45,722 bases of DNA from Clostridiaceae bacterium (GTDB lineage Bacteria > Bacillota > Clostridia > UBA1212 > DUPL01), in NCBI GenBank assembly GCA_012838385.1, contig DUPL01000090.1, positions 1-45,722 of the forward strand, read 5' to 3'. The notes below the pieces were generated by a model that saw nothing but the letters and a program-made list of their open reading frames with translations, searched no databases and had not been told where the DNA came from. A program made the translations under genes and the position numbers. Below are positions 10,728 through 18,460 of this stretch, in pieces (position 1 is the stretch's first letter; each line of letters opens with the position of its first letter).

Positions 10728-11958
10728 ACATGCAAATCTTGATTCAGTGACTGCAGGACAGCTTGTGCTTGTGGACGTGGATATGGTATTGGGAAATGAC
10801 ATTACATCTCCCGTTGCTATAAATGAATTCAACAAATTGAACCTGGACAAGGTTTTTGACAAGGAAAAAGTAGCGCTTGTTATGGACCACTTTACACCAA
10901 ACAAGGATATAAAGGCGGCCGAACAGTGCAGGCAATGCCGTGAGTTTGCCATGGAAATGAACATCACCAATTACTTCGAAGGTGGTAATGTAGGTGTTGA
11001 ACATGCCCTATTGCCTGAAAAAGGACTTGTTACCGCCGGTGACTTGGTAATAGGTGCGGACTCCCATACATGTACCTATGGAGCCCTTGGAGCCTTTGCT
11101 ACTGGTGTAGGTTCAACTGATATGGCATGTGGCATGGCAACAGGCAAAGCCTGGTTCAAGGTTCCTTCTGCCATCAAGTTTGTACTGACAGGCAAACCAA
11201 GCAAGTACTTGATGGGCAAAGACATAATTCTTCACATAATTGGAATTATTGGTGTTGACGGTGCTTTGTACAGATCCATGGAATTTACAGGCGACGGTCT
11301 TAAGTATCTTTCAATGAGCGAAAGACTGAGCATGGCAAACATGGCAATTGAAGCTGGTGCAAAGAACGGCATTTTCGAAGTGGACGAAACAACCCTTGAA
11401 TTCCTCAAGGAAGTTGGAGCAAAAGAACCAGATGTATACAAGGCAGACGAAGATGCAGAATATGACGAGGTATATACAATAGATCTTTCAAAACTGGGAC
11501 CTGTTGTGGCCTTCCCTCACCTGCCAGAAAACACAAAGACATTTGATCAGTTTGATGACATCAAGATTGATCAGGTTGTAATCGGCTCCTGCACAAATGG
11601 AAGACTTGAAGACTTGAAAGTTGCAGCAGAAGTATTAAAGGGAAGAAACGTTGCGAGTCACGTAAGAGCAATCATAATACCAGCAACACCAAAGATCTAT
11701 CTCGAAGCCCTTGAAAAGGGTTACCTGAAGATATTCATGGATGCAGGATGCGTGGTCTCCGCTCCAACCTGCGGACCATGTCTTGGTGGACACATGGGAA
11801 TCCTTGCAAAAGGAGAAAGAGCGGTTGCTACAACCAACAGGAACTTCGTAGGTAGAATGGGTCATGTTGAATCCGAAGTATATCTTGCAAGCCCTTATGT
11901 GGCTGCTGCCAGTGCTATCACAGGCAAGATATCTCATCCAAGAGAAGTAATGGAATAG
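10690..11958 (+). CDS. leuC: 3-isopropylmalate/citramalate dehydratase large subunit
   Basis: A 422-residue aconitase-family large subunit of the short (LeuC2/archaeal-type) group. It isomerises 2- to 3-isopropylmalate and, in this setting, also citramalate to 3-methylmalate. Cluster-binding residues are visible in [13 protein letters not shown] and [12 protein letters not shown], and [19 protein letters not shown] lies in the substrate region. I keep the first ATG (10690) because GAAGAGGAGG sits 9 bases upstream; this makes the coding region overlap the end of cimA by 38 bases in another frame. Alternative starts at 10699 and 10705 would have poorer spacing. It functions with LeuD, 16 bases downstream. 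Confidence 0.95.
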   Translation: MSAMTMTQKILAKHANLDSVTAGQLVLVDVDMVLGNDITSPVAINEFNKLNLDKVFDKEKVALVMDHFTPNKDIKAAEQCRQCREFAMEMNITNYFEGGNVGVEHALLPEKGLVTAGDLVIGADSHTCTYGALGAFATGVGSTDMACGMATGKAWFKVPSAIKFVLTGKPSKYLMGKDIILHIIGIIGVDGALYRSMEFTGDGLKYLSMSERLSMANMAIEAGAKNGIFEVDETTLEFLKEVGAKEPDVYKADEDAEYDEVYTIDLSKLGPVVAFPHLPENTKTFDQFDDIKIDQVVIGSCTNGRLEDLKVAAEVLKGRNVASHVRAIIIPATPKIYLEALEKGYLKIFMDAGCVVSAPTCGPCLGGHMGILAKGERAVATTNRNFVGRMGHVESEVYLASPYVAAASAITGKISHPREVME

Positions 11959-11974
11959 GAAGGAGAGACGAACA

Positions 11975-12472
11975 ATGAATGCTTACGGTAAAGTTATAAA
12001 ATACGGCGACAATGTGGATACCGACGTCATTATCCCTGCAAGATACCTTAACACTACTGACAAAAAGGAACTTGCCTCCCACTGCATGGAAGACATTGAT
12101 CCTGATTTCAAGAACAAGGTAGAACCAGGAGACATAATTGTTGCAGGAAGAAACTTTGGATGCGGTTCTTCAAGAGAACATGCCCCAATTGTAATAAAAG
12201 AAAGTGGCATTTCACTGGTAATTGCAAAAAGCTTTGCCCGCATTTTCTACAGAAATGCAATAAATATCGGGCTTGCAATTATTGAATGTCCGGAATGCAT
12301 TGATGAAATGGACGAAGGTGACAAGGTACGTGTCGATTTTGACAAAGGTGAAATCGTCAACGAAACCAAGAACAAAACTTATAAAGCATCTCCCTTCCCT
12401 CCTTTTATCCAGACCATTATACAAAATGGCGGACTAATAAACTCAATTAAGAACAATGCCTTTGGAGGTTAA
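11975..12472 (+). CDS. leuD: 3-isopropylmalate/citramalate dehydratase small subunit
   Basis: The 165-residue swivel domain that completes the LeuCD dehydratase. The N-terminus [16 protein letters not shown] and the motif [14 protein letters not shown] are diagnostic of the LeuD family. The short length matches partners of LeuC2-type subunits. A GGAAGGAGAG box precedes the ATG. The stop codon is followed after one base by the leuB start, so leuD and leuB are translationally coupled. Confidence 0.96.
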   Translation: MNAYGKVIKYGDNVDTDVIIPARYLNTTDKKELASHCMEDIDPDFKNKVEPGDIIVAGRNFGCGSSREHAPIVIKESGISLVIAKSFARIFYRNAINIGLAIIECPECIDEMDEGDKVRVDFDKGEIVNETKNKTYKASPFPPFIQTIIQNGGLINSIKNNAFGG

Positions 12473-12473
12473 C

Positions 12474-13523
12474 ATGGACTTTAGAATTGCATTGATAAAA
12501 GGTGACGGCATAGGTCCTGAAATTGTGGACAGTGCCACCAAAGTACTCGACAAAATCGGCGAAAAGTTTAATCATAAATTCAACTACGTTGATCTTATTG
12601 CAGGAGGAGTTGCCATAGATAAATATGGCCACCCTCTTCCTGAGGAAACTGTAAAAGAGTGCCTGAAAAGCGACAGCGTTATTCTAGGAGCTGTAGGTGG
12701 CCCTAAATGGGACAACCTCCCAGGTGAATTAAGACCGGAAAGAGCTCTTCTGGGAGTAAGGAAAGCTTTAAACCTCTACTCCAACCTAAGACCAGCAAAG
12801 CTCTACAAGGCTCTTCAACAGTACTGCCCTCTTAGAACCGCATCAAGCTTTGACATACTAATTGTCAGAGAACTTACAGGCGGCATCTATTTTGGTGAAA
12901 GAGGAAGAAGAAATACCGAAAATGGAGTTGAAGCCTACGACACTGAGAGTTACAGTGTAATGGAGATTGAGAGAATAGGAAGAGTTGCTTTTGAAGCTGC
13001 AAGAAAAAGAAACAGAAAACTTACAAGCATAGACAAGGCCAATGTGCTTGAAAGCTCCAGACTTTGGAGAGAAACAATGCACAAACTTAAAGAGGAATAC
13101 AAGGATGTTGAATACAGCGATATGCTGGTAGACAACGCAGCAATGCAGCTTATTCGCGACCCATCCCAGTTTGATGTAATAGTTACCTCCAATATGTTTG
13201 GAGACATTCTATCCGATGAAGCTTCACAGCTTACAGGCTCAATTGGAATGCTTCCATCAGCATCTCTTGGAGAGGGAACACTAGGCCTGTATGAGCCAAT
13301 ACACGGTTCTGCTCCAGACATTGCAGGCACAAAGAAGGCAAATCCAATTGCCACAATTCTTTCAGCCAGCATGATGCTTAGATACTCTTTCAACCTTATC
13401 GAGGAAGCAGACGCCATAGACAATGCGGTGGAAAAAGCCCTTGATATAGGCTACACCACCAGCGACATAGGCGGCAATCTGAATACAGATGAGGTAACTC
13501 AAAAAATAATTGAACTTATATAA
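12474..13523 (+). CDS. leuB: 3-isopropylmalate dehydrogenase
   Basis: An NAD-dependent beta-decarboxylating dehydrogenase that makes 2-oxoisocaproate. It very likely also oxidises 3-methylmalate to 2-oxobutyrate in the citramalate route. The 349 residues show the N-terminal [36 protein letters not shown] and the family signature around [27 protein letters not shown], then [15 protein letters not shown]. An upstream ATG at 12456 is in frame. The GGAGG at 12464-12468, however, lies 5 bases before ATG 12474 and [12 protein letters not shown] is the usual N-terminus, so I use 12474. It is the last gene of the T-box operon and is followed by a clear terminator. Confidence 0.96.
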   Translation: MDFRIALIKGDGIGPEIVDSATKVLDKIGEKFNHKFNYVDLIAGGVAIDKYGHPLPEETVKECLKSDSVILGAVGGPKWDNLPGELRPERALLGVRKALNLYSNLRPAKLYKALQQYCPLRTASSFDILIVRELTGGIYFGERGRRNTENGVEAYDTESYSVMEIERIGRVAFEAARKRNRKLTSIDKANVLESSRLWRETMHKLKEEYKDVEYSDMLVDNAAMQLIRDPSQFDVIVTSNMFGDILSDEASQLTGSIGMLPSASLGEGTLGLYEPIHGSAPDIAGTKKANPIATILSASMMLRYSFNLIEEADAIDNAVEKALDIGYTTSDIGGNLNTDEVTQKIIELI

Positions 13524-13529
13524 CCCAAA

Positions 13530-13555
13530 AGACCGGAACCCATCCGGTCTTTTTT
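13530..13555 (+). terminator. Rho-independent terminator of the ilv-leu operon
   Basis: AGACCGG (13530-13536) pairs with CCGGTCT (13544-13550) around a 7-base loop and runs into a T tract. It begins 7 bases after the leuB stop. Confidence 0.92.
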
Positions 13556-13672
13556 AGTATGTTGAATCTGCCATTGTTGTCGGACACTATTTCCCGTTCA
13601 TATTATCTAAGCCACCTCTTTATAAAATTGTATTTCTTCCCATTTCAAACATAGTCCAAAGTCAACCAATAT

Positions 13673-13700
13673 AAAAAAGCACGGTCACTTCAACCATGCT
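13673..13700 (-). terminator. Rho-independent terminator after the dtxR-type gene
   Basis: On the minus strand AGCATGGT and ACCGTGCT pair (7 of 8 positions) around a 7-base loop and are followed by six T. It lies about 17 bases downstream of the regulator gene. Confidence 0.8.
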
Positions 13701-13716
13701 GTTTTCTTTCCTTTTA

Positions 13717-14106
13717 TTAGTTTTTATGTTTATCCAGAAAATCCTTTATCTTCTGTATTGCTTCCCTGCTTATAACGTGTTCTATGGCGCAAGCATCTTC
13801 ATTTGCTGTTTCATCATCAACACCAAGGACATCCGTAAAAAGCTTCTTAATTACTTCATGCCTACTGGTTAAAAGCTTTGCTGTTTCAATACCGTTCTCT
13901 GTAAGGAAAACATCCTGATATTTTTCACTCTTTACATAACCTGCATTGACAAGAACACTAATTGCATTGTTTACGCTTGCTTTTGACACATTTAACTTTG
14001 CCGCGATATCGCTTAAACGAACTCCTGAGTGCTCATCATTGTTGTTGACAGCAATTTCGTATATGGTTTCAAGGTAATTTTGCATTGCAATAGTAAGCTT
14101 TTCCAT
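13717..14106 (-). CDS. DtxR/MntR-family metal-dependent transcriptional regulator
   Basis: A 129-residue regulator. The N-terminal winged helix contains LSDIAAKLNVSKASVNNAISVLVNAGYV and a short wing with LTENGIETA. The C-terminal dimerisation/metal domain holds H83-E84 and C106, E109, H110 in EDACAIEH, equivalent to the ancillary and primary metal sites of DtxR/IdeR. No SH3-like third domain is present, which matches MntR-size members. The cysteine at position 106 is more typical of Fe(II)-sensing DtxR/IdeR than of Mn-sensing MntR, but metal choice is inference. It follows lepB by 8 bases with AGGAGGAG upstream, so the two are probably co-transcribed. No metal transporter is adjacent. Confidence 0.85.
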   Translation of the reverse strand: MEKLTIAMQNYLETIYEIAVNNNDEHSGVRLSDIAAKLNVSKASVNNAISVLVNAGYVKSEKYQDVFLTENGIETAKLLTSRHEVIKKLFTDVLGVDDETANEDACAIEHVISREAIQKIKDFLDKHKN

Positions 14107-14114
14107 TTCTCCTC

Positions 14115-15008
14115 CTAATGAAATACAAGTTTTCCAACCACATGAGAAACAGGAATAAGGCCTTCATGTCTTGAATCGCGACTTACATTCCTGTTGTCCC
14201 CCATTACGTAAATATAACCTTCCTCGACTGTAACTGTTACACCATTAGGGTATGTAAACACATCCTGGGTGTAGATATAGTCTTCCTTGAGTTTTTGTCC
14301 GTTTCTGTAAATCGCGTTGTCCTTGAACTCAATAACGTCCCCTTCTACACCAATTACCCTCTTTATCCAAAACACATCGACTTCGTATTCAAACAAATCT
14401 TTTGTAAGCAAGTTGTATTTTAGAGTCTCCGCAACGGATTTCACAAAAGTTCTTTCTTCTTTAATATTACTGTCTATTACAACAATATCGCCAAATTTAA
14501 CATCGCCAAAAACGTAAGGAAGTCTTGATATATATACTGTTTCATTATCAACTAAAGTGGGAACCATTGAATCTCCGGAAACCTTGCTGGGTCTTAGAAC
14601 ATACATATTGATTAAAAGTGCCAGAACAAAAGCGAACGTTATGGTAAATATCCAACTAAATATTTTTCTTGTAACCTTCTTGATTATAACTGAGCCGTTG
14701 TTGAAACTGTCCTTTTCCTCAATTTCGACAACTTCAATGTCGTTATCGTCGTCTTCATCATTACTGATATCATCATAGTTATCTTCATTTACATCTTCTA
14801 CAATGTATTCTTCCGGGTTGGAATCGAAAATCGGGGGAAAACTCATTTCCTTGTTTTCAGTAAATCCAAACTCTAGTAGTTCAATCGCCGATATTCTATT
14901 AGGCTCTTTCTGCTCACCAAATCTGAGCGACTCAAATTCAATATCATCCGTCGCCTTGCTGCGCAGATATTCATTCTTGTCATACACTGCCTTCAATTTG
15001 AATCTCAT
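14115..15008 (-). CDS. lepB: Signal peptidase I with an acidic N-terminal extension
   Basis: A membrane-bound serine/lysine peptidase that removes Sec signal peptides outside the membrane. Numbering from ATG 15008 (297 residues), residues 1-110 are a cytoplasmic extension with an Asp/Glu-rich run (about 66-100). One transmembrane segment follows at about 117-137. The catalytic serine is S147 in SGDSMVP, the catalytic lysine K216 in WIKRVIGVEGD, and box E is GYIYVMGDNRNVSRDSRHEG. Typical Gram-positive SipS-type enzymes are about 180-190 residues, so the extra N-terminal 100 residues are unusual. A GTG nine bases upstream (15017) is possible but has no better ribosome binding site. It lies just downstream of tRNA-Val and upstream of the DtxR-type gene. 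Confidence 0.92.
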   Translation of the reverse strand: MRFKLKAVYDKNEYLRSKATDDIEFESLRFGEQKEPNRISAIELLEFGFTENKEMSFPPIFDSNPEEYIVEDVNEDNYDDISNDEDDDNDIEVVEIEEKDSFNNGSVIIKKVTRKIFSWIFTITFAFVLALLINMYVLRPSKVSGDSMVPTLVDNETVYISRLPYVFGDVKFGDIVVIDSNIKEERTFVKSVAETLKYNLLTKDLFEYEVDVFWIKRVIGVEGDVIEFKDNAIYRNGQKLKEDYIYTQDVFTYPNGVTVTVEEGYIYVMGDNRNVSRDSRHEGLIPVSHVVGKLVFH

Positions 15009-15089
15009 GCAATACACCCAGCTTTAAAAAATGCCCTACACTTACCACAAGGCAGCATACGGCTAATCCTTTAATAAATATAAACGAGG

Positions 15090-15165
15090 TGGTGGGTTGT
15101 AAGGAACTCGAATCCCTGACCCCATGCACGTCAAGCATGTGCTCTACCAGCTGAGCTAACAACCC
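15090..15165 (-). tRNA. tRNA-Val (anticodon GAC)
   Basis: The minus strand folds as a full cloverleaf. Acceptor stem GGGTTGT pairs with ACAACCC, with discriminator A and an encoded CCA at 15092-15090. The D arm is GCTC..GAGC. The anticodon stem is CATGC/GCATG with loop TTGACGT, giving anticodon GAC at 15130-15132. The T arm is standard, with loop TTCGAGT. GAC reads GUC and GUU valine codons. Confidence 0.96.
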
Positions 15166-15184
15166 ATGTACCTCGTACCGTTAA

Positions 15185-15213
15185 AGTATATACCTAAACT
15201 TATACCTTGTCAA
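15185..15213 (-). promoter_or_regulatory. Promoter of tRNA-Val (and possibly lepB-dtxR)
   Basis: On the minus strand TTGACA (15213-15208) and TATACT (15190-15185) are 17 bases apart, about 20 bases upstream of the mature tRNA. No separate promoter or clear terminator is visible between the tRNA and lepB, so read-through is plausible. Confidence 0.8.
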
Positions 15214-15245
15214 TAATCAGATATTAAGAAATAAATAATATTTTC

Positions 15246-15794
15246 CTATAAGTATTCAGATATAACATGTGCTACCTGTTTTGCACAGACCTCTACACCT
15301 TCTTGCGTCAAGTGAAGCAGGTCATCACCAACATACAAATCCAGATTCTTTTTGACAAGGCTGTTGAGATCATTTATTGGTACACTTTCTTCTCTCATCA
15401 GTTTCTCAATTGCCTTGTTGTACTTGTCTATCCTGTCGTTGTTGTTACACAAAAAACCTTCCCTTACAGGCGTGGTGTTTGCAAATATAACAACTGGGCA
15501 TTTCTTTCTAATCTCATTAAGAATAAGTCTCATATCTCTAAGATACTCATCAAGATTTGTAAAAATCGGAATATCTTCACTGATAGTATATGTATCCCAA
15601 ATACCATTATTCCAGTGAACAATGTCCAGAGCACCAAAAAGAGACAAATATAAATTTATGTTCCACAAAGTATACTTTGCGAACCTTCCATTCTCCTCAG
15701 GACCAAACACCTCCGCTTTCCCTTCCATTAGCTCCTTCACCCTGCTCTGATAGCTTAACCTAATCGAGTCTCCAAGTAACAATACCTTTTTCAT
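15246..15794 (-). CDS. SGNH/GDSL-family hydrolase (putative esterase or lipase)
   Basis: A 182-residue single-domain protein. Block I is LLLGDSIRLSY with the nucleophilic serine at residue 10. An asparagine-bearing stretch HWNNGIWDT follows block II, and block V is GDDLLHLTQEG with the catalytic Asp-x-x-His arrangement near the C-terminus. SGNH hydrolases cleave ester bonds in lipids or acylated polysaccharides; the substrate here is unknown. There is no signal peptide, so it acts in the cytoplasm. The frame extends upstream to 15827, but that lies before the predicted transcription start. ATG 15794 has GGGGA 8-10 bases upstream and gives the usual MKKVLLLGDS N-terminus. Transcribed divergently from the zinc-ribbon gene. 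Confidence 0.75.
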   Translation of the reverse strand: MKKVLLLGDSIRLSYQSRVKELMEGKAEVFGPEENGRFAKYTLWNINLYLSLFGALDIVHWNNGIWDTYTISEDIPIFTNLDEYLRDMRLILNEIRKKCPVVIFANTTPVREGFLCNNNDRIDKYNKAIEKLMREESVPINDLNSLVKKNLDLYVGDDLLHLTQEGVEVCAKQVAHVISEYL

Positions 15795-15818
15795 CCAACC
15801 GGTCCCCTTTTTTTCTTT

Positions 15819-15847
15819 AATATACAATATTGTAAGCCAAAATTCAA
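15819..15847 (-). promoter_or_regulatory. Promoter of the SGNH hydrolase gene
   Basis: On the minus strand TTGAAT (15847-15842), a 17-base spacer and TATATT (15824-15819). The expected start near 15812 rules out the longer reading frame starting at 15827. Confidence 0.65.
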
Positions 15848-15854
15848 TATTATC

Positions 15855-15882
15855 TTGACAAAATAATGTTTTTAACTACTAT
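15855..15882 (+). promoter_or_regulatory. Promoter of the zinc-ribbon/propeller gene
   Basis: TTGACA at 15855-15860 and TACTAT at 15877-15882 with a 16-base spacer, 45 bases before the ATG at 15927. The region is AT-rich and other -10 choices (GATAAT at 15889) exist. Confidence 0.55.
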
Positions 15883-15926
15883 TTATATGATAATATATAT
15901 AAAAAAATAGGATGGAGCTGTGATTT

Positions 15927-17015
15927 ATGCGTTGTCCAAATTGTGGCAAAAAGTTAGATAAAAAAGTTGATATTAAGAAGTGCAGCTATTGCGGCACAAA
16001 AATGAAGTGGAAAGAACCTTGGGATTTAACAACCATAATACTCTTATGTATTACCATTGTCCTGTTTGTCGTATTTCTTTATGTTGTATACGACAGATTC
16101 CTTGAAGATAAAATAAAGGACAAATATGACAAGGACCCAATTGTAAAGACTACACCTTCATATAGCGATGACAATTTCGATACAGGAAACACCATGGGCA
16201 ATCTGCAAAACGGAGGACTTGTTGCAGAAACCGATGACTATGTATATTATCTTGCAATAAACAAGAAGAAAAACATGACATTCATGAGAAGATCCAAAAC
16301 AGACGAAACAGATGTGAAGAAAATAGCTGAAGGTAATATTAGATACATCAGCGTTATGAAGGATGCTATATACTTCACTGACAAAGAAAATCACTTAAGC
16401 ACGATTGCACTGTCAGGCAGCAAAAAAGACCTTGTTCAGAAAGTGGCTATTGAAACCACATACAATTATACATTGGCAGTTGGTGACTGGATATACTATT
16501 GTGACGAACAATTCAAACTACATAGAATCCGTCCAAACGGCAGCAAGAACACAGCCCTCTCCGAAGGCAAGTTCAAGAGAATCCAGGCAGCCGAAGATAT
16601 GATCTATGGCCTAAATGAGAGCGGTAACATTGTATACATCAAAGGCAATGGTGATAACGAAACAGTCACGGATGTAAAAGCCAACGAGTTTGTAGTATAT
16701 AACAAGGATTGGATATACTTTCTTGATGACGATGCCATTTACATGGCCAGCACTGAAGACTTCAGCACAGAAAAAGTAAAAGAGATAAAAGCATCCTGCC
16801 TAAACATCTTTGAAGACAAAATCTACTACTTTGACAAGGATGCAGGAAAAGTCTTCTCCATGGATATCGATGGAGAGAATGTGGAAGAGATTGTGGAATT
16901 CAATACCAGTGCAATATTTGTAACAAAGAGTTCCCTCTTCCTAAAGAGTGCGGAGGATGATCTCATCTACGAATACAAGTTCGGAGAAGATGATGAACCT
17001 AAACTTGTGGCATAA
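15927..17015 (+). CDS. Zinc-ribbon membrane protein with DUF5050-like extracytoplasmic propeller
   Basis: A 362-residue protein of unknown function. Residues 3-25 form a zinc ribbon (CPNCGKK..KKCSYCGTK) on the cytoplasmic side. One transmembrane helix follows at about 34-55 (LTTIILLCITIVLFVVFLYVVY). The remaining 300 residues are repeats of about 40-50 residues with YYLAI, IYFTDKE, IYYCDEQ, IYFLDDD and IYYFDKD strands, typical of the DUF5050 beta-propeller. These domains sit outside the membrane and are thought to bind ligands or proteins; nothing in sequence indicates catalysis. GGATGGAG precedes the ATG. It is a single-gene unit with its own promoter and terminator. Confidence 0.7.
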   Translation: MRCPNCGKKLDKKVDIKKCSYCGTKMKWKEPWDLTTIILLCITIVLFVVFLYVVYDRFLEDKIKDKYDKDPIVKTTPSYSDDNFDTGNTMGNLQNGGLVAETDDYVYYLAINKKKNMTFMRRSKTDETDVKKIAEGNIRYISVMKDAIYFTDKENHLSTIALSGSKKDLVQKVAIETTYNYTLAVGDWIYYCDEQFKLHRIRPNGSKNTALSEGKFKRIQAAEDMIYGLNESGNIVYIKGNGDNETVTDVKANEFVVYNKDWIYFLDDDAIYMASTEDFSTEKVKEIKASCLNIFEDKIYYFDKDAGKVFSMDIDGENVEEIVEFNTSAIFVTKSSLFLKSAEDDLIYEYKFGEDDEPKLVA

Positions 17016-17020
17016 CAATC

Positions 17021-17044
17021 AGGGGCTTTACAGCCCCTTTTGTT
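17021..17044 (+). terminator. Rho-independent terminator after the zinc-ribbon gene
   Basis: AGGGGCT (17021-17027) pairs with AGCCCCT (17032-17038) around a TTAC loop, followed by TTTTGTT. The hairpin starts 6 bases after the stop codon. It also faces the end of the minus-strand frameshifted gene, so it may act in both directions. Confidence 0.85.
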
Positions 17045-17758
17045 AATTTATAGAATAATCAAAGTATTGGTCCTGAATAATCAGCTTCTCTTCATCAAAA
17101 CATATGGCACAGGAATACCTTCCAATAATCCTACCCGTATATCCATCAATTCGCATTTCAGCATTAATTAACAATTTACCATTGGAAAATTCAAAAGTTT
17201 CAACCTTGAATGGTTGGGAAAGATATAATTCATAAAGGTTTCCATCCGCATCATGGTAAAAACTTAGGTCTTCAATTACGACATACTGCCTCCATCCGGT
17301 TTTGTGTTTTCCAAAGACAACTGAGGAAAAAACTCTTGATTTGGTATTTGCTTCATCCCATTATCAGTAACTTTAAAGAACAAAAACTTATACGTTGGAT
17401 TAAAATCCAATCCTTCGTTTGATGCCAATACACTCTTTGTAAGCTCCAAACTGGTTAAAACAACCTCACCTATACTGTTGCGCTGAAGCACATATTTATC
17501 CCCTCCCAAAACAAGTTCCCAAAAAATATAAGTAGTAGATTCAGGAGAAGGAGTAGGCTCGCTGGTTGGGACAAGCGTAGGCGGAAGAGTTATAATCCTT
17601 TCAGTAGCCGCTGCACTTACAGTTGATTTCGGAGATTGGGTTGCATTAAGATCTTCGTTCTGTTTGCTCTTGATGAAGTGATTTACAAATAATACAAGAC
17701 ATAGAATTGTAAACAAGCTTATGTATAAAACTGTTTTTAGTTTTCTGTTTGTTGTCAT
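17043..17758 (-). pseudogene. Frameshifted gene for an exported Thr/Pro/Ser-linker protein of unknown function
   Basis: The open frame from ATG 17758 (AAAGGACC upstream) encodes a signal anchor at about 8-27 (TVLYISLFTILCLVLFVNHF) and a Thr/Ser/Pro linker (PPTLVPTSEPTPSPEST). The start of a folded domain (YIFWELVLGGDKYVLQRNSIG) follows, and the frame stops at 17276 with ..KPDGGSMS. The -1 frame continues without a stop to 17043 and reads as a natural extension: TGWRQYVVIEDLSFYHDADG, then YELYLSQPFKVETFEFSNG, AEMRIDGYTGRIIGRYSC and QDQYFDYSIN. One extra base in the A4 run opposite 17300-17303, or the one at 17307-17310, restores a protein of about 238 residues. Sequencing error, recent inactivation and programmed slippage cannot be told apart here. 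Confidence 0.75.
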
Positions 17759-17809
17759 TTGTAGGTCCTTTCTAGATTTTATTTCATGATTAGAATGTCA
17801 TTAGTAGTT

Positions 17810-17864
17810 GAAACACCTCCGTTTGCCTGGTGCTTCAGCAGTTGTGCCAGATATAGTTTATCTG
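17810..17864. repeat. Short structured element with two inverted repeats
   Basis: GAAACACC (17810-17817) is complementary to GGTGCTTC (17829-17836, one G-U pair), and CAGATA (17848-17853) to TATCTG (17859-17864). It lies in the 175-base gap upstream of the frameshifted gene and downstream of the small membrane-protein gene, both minus strand. The sequence is more GC-rich than the AT-rich gap around it. It may be a folded 5' leader or a dispersed repeat; no named RNA family fits. Confidence 0.35.
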
Positions 17865-17934
17865 AACAGTTTTGTATATGATTCATTGTTTTTTGAAAAT
17901 TTTATTTCGTTGTGTAGACAAGCTAAATTTACTC

Positions 17935-18357
17935 CTATATATTTTCGTGTTTTAAATAACAATACAAAAACCCGCAAAGTACAAGTCTTAATACCAATGC
18001 CAATACATGCGGTACAATAAACACGTCATTTGCAAAAAGACCAATAAAAAATACTATACCAGCTGCAAAATCAACTGCCGTAAGAACAAAAAAACCCTTG
18101 TAACGCTTTTTTATAACCGTTCTAAAGTATATGACAAACAAGGAAATAAGAAAGGTAATGAAATATAAAAAGGACATAATTTGTAATACTTCATTATCTA
18201 CAGCCAGCAATGCCAGAAAAGAATTCAAAAGAGAGTATGAACCCATGAAAAAGGCCAACTCAAAAGGCAAACTCAGCAAAAAGAACGAAAGTATTGACAA
18301 TAACAGATACACATGCGGAAGAAGTTTTACTATTGCACTAGTCCATTTTTTCTTCAC
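17935..18357 (-). CDS. Small four-helix integral membrane protein, unknown function
   Basis: A 140-residue, very hydrophobic protein that I do not recognise. Four membrane segments are visible at about 15-40, 46-77 (possibly with a kink), 88-108 and 113-135, with lysine/arginine clusters at the N-terminus (MKKKWTS) and between helices (RTVIKKRYKG), which favours an N-in topology. The start is GTG 18357 with AGGAGGG about 6 bases upstream, a strong ribosome binding site. It stands alone between the ECF operon terminator and the frameshifted gene, on the same strand as both. No polar conserved motif suggests transport or enzymatic function. Confidence 0.6.
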   Translation of the reverse strand: MKKKWTSAIVKLLPHVYLLLSILSFFLLSLPFELAFFMGSYSLLNSFLALLAVDNEVLQIMSFLYFITFLISLFVIYFRTVIKKRYKGFFVLTAVDFAAGIVFFIGLFANDVFIVPHVLALVLRLVLCGFLYCYLKHENI

Positions 18358-18424
18358 TTGAAACCCTCCTTGTAACTGTAAACCTTATCCAGATTTTAGT
18401 TTCATACTTCACTTTTGTCAATAT

Positions 18425-18452
18425 AAAAACTGCCTGAACAAACATCCAGGCA
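18425..18452 (-). terminator. Rho-independent terminator of the ECF sigma operon
   Basis: On the minus strand TGCCTG (18452-18447) pairs with CAGGCA (18436-18431) and is followed by GTTTTTATA. It begins 9 bases after the last stop codon of the operon. Confidence 0.8.
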
Positions 18453-18460
18453 TCTTAAAA

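Noticed and set aside
17808-18020. Plus-strand 70-codon frame over the hairpin element and the end of the small membrane-protein gene.
   Set aside because: TTG start without a ribosome binding site; it overlaps a better minus-strand gene and is composed of inverted-repeat sequence.
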